Assembly (NCBI GenBank): GCA_026394095.1
Contig: JAPKYY010000538.1
Span: forward strand, 1-6,751
Length of the DNA: 6,751 nt
Reading direction: 5' to 3'
Origin: Acidobacteriota bacterium
GTDB taxonomy: Bacteria; Acidobacteriota; Terriglobia; Bryobacterales; Bryobacteraceae
The notes below the pieces were generated by a model. The model did no database searches. It was given only the letters and a program-made list of their open reading frames with translations, and was not told the DNA's origin. Numbering within the stretch: position 1 is the stretch's first letter; the number at the start of each line of letters is the position of its first letter. Below, in pieces: positions 1 through 4,963 of the stretch. Made by a program: the position numbers and the translations under genes.

Positions 1-339
1 ACTGCCGCTGCCCGCCTCGGCTATGCCAATCACGAAGCCATCGCTGCAGCCAAAGCCGGTGTGATGGGCCTTGCACTCTCAGCCGCAGCCACCTATGCCG
101 CCAGAAATATCCGCGTCAATTGTGTCGCCCCTGGCCTTGTAGACACCCCCCTCGCTTCTAGGATCACGGGCAACGAAGCAGCACTCAAGGCCTCCACCGC
201 AATGCACGCCCTCAACAGAATCGGCAAGCCCGAAGACATCGCCTCGATGATCGACTTCCTCCTCGACCCCTCAAACGCCTGGATTACCGGGCAGGTCTTC
301 GGAGTCGACGGGGGCTTGGGGACAATACGCGCCAAGTAG
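1..339 (+). CDS. SDR-family oxidoreductase, C-terminal fragment (5' end outside window)
   Basis: This is the C-terminal 112 codons of a short-chain dehydrogenase/reductase, read in frame from base 1 to the TAG at 337-339. An internal ATG at 61 is not the true start, because family-like sequence continues upstream of it. Visible family marks are the segment around the active-site lysine (Lys codon 52-54, in AAAKAGVMGL), the IRVNCVAPGLVDTPLA block after beta-6, the 'GKPEDIA' helix, and the classic ITGQVFGVDGGLG C-terminus. SDR enzymes use NAD(P)H with a Tyr-x3-Lys pair. Here the residue four before the lysine is isoleucine (codon 40-42), not tyrosine. The nearby tyrosine (codon 22-24) is ten residues before the lysine and cannot fill that role. 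From memory, a clade of SDRs shares this NHEAIAAAK pattern, so this is probably a natural variant and not a sequencing error. Its substrate cannot be stated. The 3' end overlaps the convergent exonuclease gene by 69 bp. Confidence 0.9.
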   Translation, partial: TAAARLGYANHEAIAAAKAGVMGLALSAAATYAARNIRVNCVAPGLVDTPLASRITGNEAALKASTAMHALNRIGKPEDIASMIDFLLDPSNAWITGQVFGVDGGLGTIRAK

Positions 340-957
340 CGACCCCAGAGTTACCCGGCCAACAGCTTTCGCCGACCGCAGCAAACGCAAAAACACTTGC
401 GCAGTCAGAAAGGCATCACCTCCAGCGGTGTGCCTGTCGTGCATTTTTACGCCAAACATCTCACAGAGCGAATCAAGCGTAAAGCCTTCAGGGATAGCTC
501 GCCCCGCAAAGGCATTCGCATCGTTGAGGTGCAGCGTAAGGTCCATCGTATCGAGCGACAGATTCTTCAAGCTCAAATCAAAGTGCTTGCCGCAAGCAAA
601 GTCCAGTGCCTGCACATCGTGACCGATGTGGTGCCCCACAATCACACCGTCGCGGAGGTATTCGAGAAAGAGTTCGAGCGCCTCCGGCTCATTCATCCCG
701 TCTGCCGCTTCATCTCGAGTGATCCCGTGCACAGTAACCGAAGAGTTGTTGTAGGCAATCTTGAGCATCACCTCAAAGGAGTCATCGAGCAGAATCTCAC
801 CATCGATCACTGCCAGAGCCCCAATCGTAATGATGCGGTCACGCCGCGGGTCAAAACCGGTGGTTTCGGTATCGAGTACGACAAAGCGTACAGCTTCGAC
901 AGGAGTGGATTCATCCCACGTGGATGCAAAACTCTTCAGATAAGCATCAATACTCAT
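271..957 (-). CDS. DnaQ-like DEDDh 3'-5' exonuclease
   Basis: This 228-aa protein belongs to the RNase T/DnaQ superfamily of two-metal 3'-5' exonucleases. The full catalytic set is visible: Exo I in VVLDTETTGFD (Asp29, Glu31), Exo II in VGHHIGHDVQALDF (Asp114), and Exo III in HTAGGDAFLTAQ (His176, Asp181). The histidine puts it in the DEDDh subgroup, like the Pol III epsilon proofreading subunit, but nothing here shows that it is the replicative subunit. A stand-alone DNA or RNA trimming nuclease is more likely. The ATG start is at 957-955 and overlaps the stop of the upstream DUF294-type gene as ATGA, with no clear Shine-Dalgarno, so translation probably depends on coupling. Such DnaQ-like genes are, as I recall, often paired with cNMP/CBS/DUF294 genes in Proteobacteria. 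The last ~17 residues, rich in Pro, Gly and acidic residues, fall beyond the usual end of the fold and are read from DNA that also encodes the SDR tail. Confidence 0.92.
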   Translation of the reverse strand: MSIDAYLKSFASTWDESTPVEAVRFVVLDTETTGFDPRRDRIITIGALAVIDGEILLDDSFEVMLKIAYNNSSVTVHGITRDEAADGMNEPEALELFLEYLRDGVIVGHHIGHDVQALDFACGKHFDLSLKNLSLDTMDLTLHLNDANAFAGRAIPEGFTLDSLCEMFGVKMHDRHTAGGDAFLTAQVFLRLLRSAKAVGRVTLGSLLGAYCPQAPVDSEDLPGNPGV

Positions 958-2624
958 ACAAACCGGTTCACCGTAAATTGCATCACCCGGTGTACGGAAG
1001 TGAAGGCAGTCTTGAGCAACATCTGATCCAGCTTGCCGAGCTTGGCGGGATGAATCCTCCTGCCGCCCGAGACGGTACGGTGATAGAGCCCAATGCGGAA
1101 GGCATCTGCAGCTTCCATAAGTATGTCCGCGGCCTCAGGATAATCGAGAACTGCACGGGTAAGCCGTTCGAGCGTCCCGGCTTTCTCCATTTGGCCAGAA
1201 CTCAAGGCAAAGACGCGCGCCGCATCGGCAATCGGCTGCAGCACAACGGTCTCGATATCGAAGCTATCGTGTCGCACTCCATCGAGTTCCACCACCATGC
1301 CTTCAGAAAGGGTAAGCGGGGGCAGGTTCATGAGTGTATCGTTCGCCATCAGCGAGATCGCCATAGGCTCAGCAGCAATTTCAGCGCAGAATCGGGAAAT
1401 CAGTTGATTGCAGATCAGCCGGTCACCATGAAGAGGAACGAGGTCAAAGAACTCCCGCCGCTCAAACACGTGATTCCGAACCGGATCCTGAATCGTTTCG
1501 CTATAAAGCCTCTGCCATTCCGACATCGGCATTGCAGGGTGAGTGCCTGCTGGCCATTCAATCCCCACGCCGCTAAGCCCGCTCTCGTGAAAATAGTGGG
1601 AAGTCATTCCGGCAACAGAAACAAAATAAAAACTCTCGAGAGGGCTGAAGTCAGCACCCGAGTCATCGTAGATCACAGCGATAGTGGGGAACTTGGGGCT
1701 GGGAATATCGGCGCGAGCCGACGCACCAAACATCATCCAGCAGTAAGGGACGGTTGGTGCAGCAATACCGGATTCTACAGCCTCCAACTCAGCCAGACGA
1801 ATGCAGGCATCTGCGGCGGCACGAATCACGTACCCGCCAATAAGGCAGCATTCATCAAGATCGTTGGCCGAGGCCAGCGCATCCATCACAAAGCGGCGGG
1901 CGAGCAACAGCAAAGGGGCGATCTCTTCAGGCGACAAGGCCTCCTGCAACTTGCGAATCAATCCCGGCACATCATGATTACAGAAAAGAGATAGCTCGCG
2001 AGCGCTGAGGATGCTTGCATCATCAATCCGCAGGGCATCTACGTTTTTCTCAAGCATGGCCCGGATAGCCGACCGGGTTGAGTAGACACCCTCCAGTTGA
2101 GGCAATTCCTGACTAAAGTAATTCTGCCGCCCATGGCGGGCGCGTAAGAATGAAATCGGCGGCGGCTCGGAATCGAGCCACGAGCGTCGCTCGAAGCCAG
2201 GTCCACCAGCCATCGAGAAGCGGGCCGAAAGATATCTCTCCACTTCTGGATACCGGGCCACCATGGCTTCCATCTCGGCAGCACCGACTCCGTAGAGAAT
2301 GACATCACTCAGCGTTCTGGCAGAGTATTGGAAAGAGCCATCACCAACAAAGCGGTCGAGCCCCAGCAGGTCCCCTTCCCCCAGAACATCGTGCAAGCGC
2401 TCGGTGCCATCCCGTTCATCCAAAACTTCAACGCGACCCTGCTGGATCACCCAGACCAGAGGAATCTTGCCTTCACCCTGGCGGAAAAGATATTCCTCAG
2501 ACTGGTGAAATTTCACCTTGCCGCTACCGGCAAGCTCAAGCAGGTCGCTATCGGCGATGGAATCAAAAGGGGCATGTTGCCGCAAGAAATCTGCGACACG
2601 CTGACGAATGACAGAGGTTTTCAT
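954..2624 (-). CDS. cNMP-binding / CBS-like / DUF294-type protein with degenerate nucleotidyltransferase site
   Basis: This 556-aa predicted cytoplasmic protein has the layout of the family annotated as 'DUF294 nucleotidyltransferase-like'. Domains in order: a cyclic-nucleotide-binding (cNBD) beta-roll at about 10-130 (with LGEGDLLGLDRF as the phosphate-cassette region); one CBS-like half at about 175-215 (STRSAIRAMLEKNVDALRI); a helical linker; the nucleotidyltransferase domain from about 295 (FGASARADIP, then FPTIAVIYDD) to FFDLVPLHGD at 392-401; and the C-terminal putative substrate-binding domain at about 445-556 (LQPIADAARVFAL, then RIHPAKLGKLDQMLLKTAF). Relatives are usually somewhat longer with a CBS pair, so one CBS repeat seems lost. 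The usual DxD metal site (in TDQDNA of relatives) aligns to Phe312-Pro-Thr314, so catalysis is doubtful. The arginine expected before the cassette's Ala-Thr-like end is Tyr100, so canonical cAMP binding is also doubtful. The ATG start at 2624 gives the full cNBD; no strong Shine-Dalgarno is seen. It is the first gene of a unit with the exonuclease. Confidence 0.88.
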   Translation of the reverse strand: MKTSVIRQRVADFLRQHAPFDSIADSDLLELAGSGKVKFHQSEEYLFRQGEGKIPLVWVIQQGRVEVLDERDGTERLHDVLGEGDLLGLDRFVGDGSFQYSARTLSDVILYGVGAAEMEAMVARYPEVERYLSARFSMAGGPGFERRSWLDSEPPPISFLRARHGRQNYFSQELPQLEGVYSTRSAIRAMLEKNVDALRIDDASILSARELSLFCNHDVPGLIRKLQEALSPEEIAPLLLLARRFVMDALASANDLDECCLIGGYVIRAAADACIRLAELEAVESGIAAPTVPYCWMMFGASARADIPSPKFPTIAVIYDDSGADFSPLESFYFVSVAGMTSHYFHESGLSGVGIEWPAGTHPAMPMSEWQRLYSETIQDPVRNHVFERREFFDLVPLHGDRLICNQLISRFCAEIAAEPMAISLMANDTLMNLPPLTLSEGMVVELDGVRHDSFDIETVVLQPIADAARVFALSSGQMEKAGTLERLTRAVLDYPEAADILMEAADAFRIGLYHRTVSGGRRIHPAKLGKLDQMLLKTAFTSVHRVMQFTVNRFV

Positions 2625-2825
2625 GTTTGACCGGGTGCTGCAGAAACACAGGTCCAGATAGGGCGTCGAACGGGGGCGGCCACCAACGGGCTAGTCTGAT
2701 CAGGATACAACAAGCTGGGCGGTGGCACTATTCGCTTTCCGCCGCCTGTGGCTTGCTATAGATTCACGAATCAATGTCGCCAATGCTAATGTGATTGAAT
2801 TTGAGCTTAGGTGCAGATTCACATC
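2625..2825. promoter_or_regulatory. Divergent intergenic region with weak promoter/operator candidates
   Basis: This stretch separates the minus-strand DUF294-type gene from the plus-strand glycosidase-like gene, so it should hold both promoters. No strong sigma-70 pair stands out. The best plus-strand -10-like hexamer is TATAGA at 2757-2762, without a good -35 at normal spacing. Overlapping its end is a short inverted repeat, GATTC-AC-GAATC at 2761-2772, a possible operator half-site pair. A perfect 8-bp palindrome, CTGATCAG, lies at 2696-2703. The octamer AGATTCAC occurs at 2760-2767 and again at 2815-2822. These motifs are short enough to arise by chance. No coding sequence or RNA gene was seen here. 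Confidence 0.35.
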
Positions 2826-3896
2826 ATGACCAGAAGATCATTACTCCAATTCGCTCCAGCCCTGCTTGGCGCAGCCCCATCCAGAACAAGAGTTGAAATC
2901 CGCAAAGACCAATTCTTCATCAACGGCCAACCCACCTACAAGGGCCGCTCCTTTAAAGGTCATAAGATCGAAGGCCTGCTCATGAACTCCCGCATGGTGC
3001 AGGGCATTTTCGATGATAAGAATCCGGCCACGGTCTCGAAGTGGGCTTACCCGGACACAAAGAAATGGGATGCCGAGCGCAACGTAAGAGAGTTCCTGGC
3101 AGCCATGCCCTTATGGCGTAAACACGGCCTGCTCTCGTTTACGATCAACCTACAGGGGGGCAGCCCCGAAGGTTATTCCAAAACCCAGCCCTGGTTCACC
3201 TCCGGTATCGCCCCCGATGGCTCGCTGCTGCCGGACTTCATGGCCCGCCTCAAGCGCATCCTCGACCGAGCCGACCAGCTCGGCATGGTCCCAATCGTTG
3301 GCTACTTCTACTTCGGTCAGGATCAGGTGCTCAAGGACGAAGCCGCCGTCCGCAATGCCGTCGTCAATGCCACCAACTGGATTCTTGATCAGGGCTATCG
3401 CAACATTCTCGTCGAAGTCGACAATGAAACCAACGTCAAGGCCTACGATCATGAGATCCTCAAGCCCGCGCGTGTCCACGAATTGATCGAACTCGTCAAA
3501 GGAATGAACCGGAACGGACGCCGCCTTCTCACCGGCACCTCTTATGGCGGCAACGGTATTCCAGAATCAAACGTGGTCAAGACTTCCGACTTCCTGTTGA
3601 TCCACGGCAACGGCGTCAAAGACCCCAAACGCATTGCTGAAATGGTCCGCCTCACCAGGGCTGTCGCTGGCTACAAGCCCATGCCGATTCTTTTCAATGA
3701 AGATGATCACTTCGACTTCGACAAGCCAGAGAACAACATGATGTCGGCGATCTCCGAGTACGCCTCCTGGGGCTACTTCGACCCAGGAGCAAGCGATTAC
3801 GCCGATGGCTACCAGTGCCCACCCGTCAACTGGGGCATCAACTCAGAGCGCAAGAAGGCCTTCTTCAACTTGTTGCGTCAGGTGACGGGGAGCTAG
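2826..3896 (+). CDS. Putative exported glycoside-hydrolase-like (beta/alpha)8-barrel protein
   Basis: This 356-aa protein (from the ATG at 2826) begins MTRRSLLQFAPALLGAAPS, which fits a short twin-arginine (Tat) leader followed by a small-residue cleavage region, so export is likely. The rest resembles a clan GH-A-type TIM barrel: strand-like blocks at LLSFTINLQGG, MVPIVGYFYFG, RNILVEVDNETN and PMPILFNEDDHF. Glu201 in VDNETN sits where GH-A enzymes carry the acid/base after strand 4, and Glu292 in LFNEDD sits where the strand-7 nucleophile is expected. Aromatic residues (YFYFGQ, WGYFDPGASDYADGY) could line a sugar site. The exact GH family and substrate are not recognised; a non-catalytic or unclassified barrel is possible. 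A GTG at 2811 would add five residues. The ATG is preferred because it puts the RR pair at the usual Tat position, and TAGGTG (2808-2813) could serve as a loosely spaced ribosome site. The stop lies inside the convergent membrane-protein gene (32-bp overlap). Confidence 0.75.
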   Translation: MTRRSLLQFAPALLGAAPSRTRVEIRKDQFFINGQPTYKGRSFKGHKIEGLLMNSRMVQGIFDDKNPATVSKWAYPDTKKWDAERNVREFLAAMPLWRKHGLLSFTINLQGGSPEGYSKTQPWFTSGIAPDGSLLPDFMARLKRILDRADQLGMVPIVGYFYFGQDQVLKDEAAVRNAVVNATNWILDQGYRNILVEVDNETNVKAYDHEILKPARVHELIELVKGMNRNGRRLLTGTSYGGNGIPESNVVKTSDFLLIHGNGVKDPKRIAEMVRLTRAVAGYKPMPILFNEDDHFDFDKPENNMMSAISEYASWGYFDPGASDYADGYQCPPVNWGINSERKKAFFNLLRQVTGS

Positions 3897-4497
3897 CCGG
3901 AAACCACACCGTTTCGGGCGTGCACTCATCCGGGTGCAGCACCCCAATGGTGCTCCGCGCCCGGTCTGCCTTCAGACATTCGAGACAAAAGATATCGGCC
4001 CGCGGGTTCTCAAACTGATAGCGCTCGGGTTCGTAAGCTTCCTTGTAAAAAATATTGTCGGTAAGGGCAAATACCCGCTTTAGCTGCTCCAGGTCAATGC
4101 GGCATTTGGCTCGTACAATCGGGCGATAGATGTTCTCGGCCTGATACTTTACCTCGATCCCAGCCATCCGCATCGCCTTCTCGATCGGCGACAGGTGGGC
4201 GCAGCTTACCGTCATGTTTAGGTCCAGCGGATAGGCAATCTCCGCCTCACTGAGTTGCCTCGGCACATAGGGGGTGCGAGGAATCGATTGCGGGAAAGTC
4301 CGGACAATCGGCCAAAAACGAATTCCGGTGAGCGCACTAAAAATGCCGAACGAGATTACGACAATCGCAATCGCAGCCAATAGCCCAAACGTGGAGTCAT
4401 CCATGTTCAGGCCACGGTCGTGCACCCAGAAGCCGAAACCCAGCACAACAATAAAGGCGACCGGCACAGCCGCCATTGCAATCAGGGTCTTCTTCAA
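3865..4497 (-). CDS. Hypothetical two-TM membrane protein with Cys/His cluster
   Basis: I do not recognise a named family. Taking the TTG at 4497-4495 as start gives 210 aa beginning MKKTLIAMAAVPVAFIVVLG. There are two hydrophobic helices, about residues 5-25 and 38-60, joined by a short polar loop (VHDRGLNMDD), then a soluble C-terminal domain of about 145 residues. That domain has five cysteines. Near its end is the spacing C-x2-C-x13-H-x3-C (Cys171, Cys174, His188, Cys192), which could bind a metal such as zinc. The TTG start comes one base after the TAG of the upstream VOC gene, which suggests coupling. It gives a natural Lys-Lys membrane N-terminus. A longer frame from another TTG at 4545 would add 16 residues that only reflect the overlapped VOC codons, and an ATG at 4476 would cut into the first helix. 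The 3' end overlaps the glycosidase-like gene by 32 bp. Function unknown. Confidence 0.75.
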   Translation of the reverse strand: MKKTLIAMAAVPVAFIVVLGFGFWVHDRGLNMDDSTFGLLAAIAIVVISFGIFSALTGIRFWPIVRTFPQSIPRTPYVPRQLSEAEIAYPLDLNMTVSCAHLSPIEKAMRMAGIEVKYQAENIYRPIVRAKCRIDLEQLKRVFALTDNIFYKEAYEPERYQFENPRADIFCLECLKADRARSTIGVLHPDECTPETVWFPASSPSPDATS

Positions 4498-4498
4498 G

Positions 4499-4921
4499 CT
4501 ATTTGGCGAAGATCTGCGACATGTCGGCAAAGGCTTTGAACTCAAGCGCGTTCCCCGACGGGTCTAGAAAGAACATCGTTGCCTGCTCTCCTACCTGGCC
4601 CTGAAAACGGATGTACGGTTCGATAATGAACTTTACTCCCGCAGCCTTCAGCCGGTCGGCGAGAGCATGCCACTGGCTCATCTCAAGGATCACTCCAAAA
4701 TGCGGAACCGGCACAGCGTGCGCGTCTACTGCGTTGTGATGCAAATTCGGCTCATAGCCAGGCTTCAGATGAGCCACCACCTGATGACCAAAGAGGTCGT
4801 AATCGATCCACTCATCAGAAGAGCGCCCCTCCGGGCATCCCATCAACCCGCCATAAAAATCCCGCGCCGCCGCAAGATCATGAACCGGAAACGCAATATG
4901 AAAAGGAGTCACTTGAGCCAT
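4499..4921 (-). CDS. VOC-family (glyoxalase/bleomycin-resistance/dioxygenase fold) protein
   Basis: This 140-aa protein has the length of a standard two-module vicinal-oxygen-chelate domain. The N-terminal module starts [20 protein letters not shown], then [19 protein letters not shown]. The second carries [20 protein letters not shown] and ends with the common [12 protein letters not shown]. Likely metal ligands are His8, His74 and Glu127, a 2-His-1-carboxylate arrangement used by dioxygenase-type and related VOC enzymes. It is probably a cytoplasmic metal-dependent enzyme, but the substrate cannot be read from sequence; 'glyoxalase' would be a fold label only. The ATG at 4921 is chosen because it begins [11 protein letters not shown], right at the fold. 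A GTG at 4939 would add six residues, and neither has a strong Shine-Dalgarno. The gene lies 42 bp after the TonB-receptor stop and one base before the start of the membrane-protein gene, all on the minus strand, so co-transcription is plausible. Confidence 0.9.
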   Translation of the reverse strand: MAQVTPFHIAFPVHDLAAARDFYGGLMGCPEGRSSDEWIDYDLFGHQVVAHLKPGYEPNLHHNAVDAHAVPVPHFGVILEMSQWHALADRLKAAGVKFIIEPYIRFQGQVGEQATMFFLDPSGNALEFKAFADMSQIFAK

Positions 4922-4963
4922 GTTCCCGATTGTAAACACTTCTTGCTTTCAAGAGAGGAAAGT

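Noticed and set aside
397..1026. Plus-strand open frame of 209 codons
   Set aside because: It is antisense to the exonuclease, whose full catalytic motif set is on the minus strand. No family signal is seen in this frame.
924..1994. Long plus-strand open frame of 356 codons
   Set aside because: It lies antisense to the DUF294-type gene, shows no recognisable domain, and is rich in His/Arg/Asn as expected of a shadow frame. The minus-strand gene has clear family motifs.
4498..4545. Extended start (TTG at 4545) for the two-TM protein
   Set aside because: The added residues only re-read conserved VOC codons in another frame; the TTG at 4497 gives a natural Lys-Lys membrane N-terminus right after the VOC stop.
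4946..4962. Possible hairpin CTTTC-7 nt-GAAAG after the receptor gene as a terminator
   Set aside because: The stem is only 5 bp and AT-rich, and no T-run follows on the minus strand, so it does not support a terminator call.
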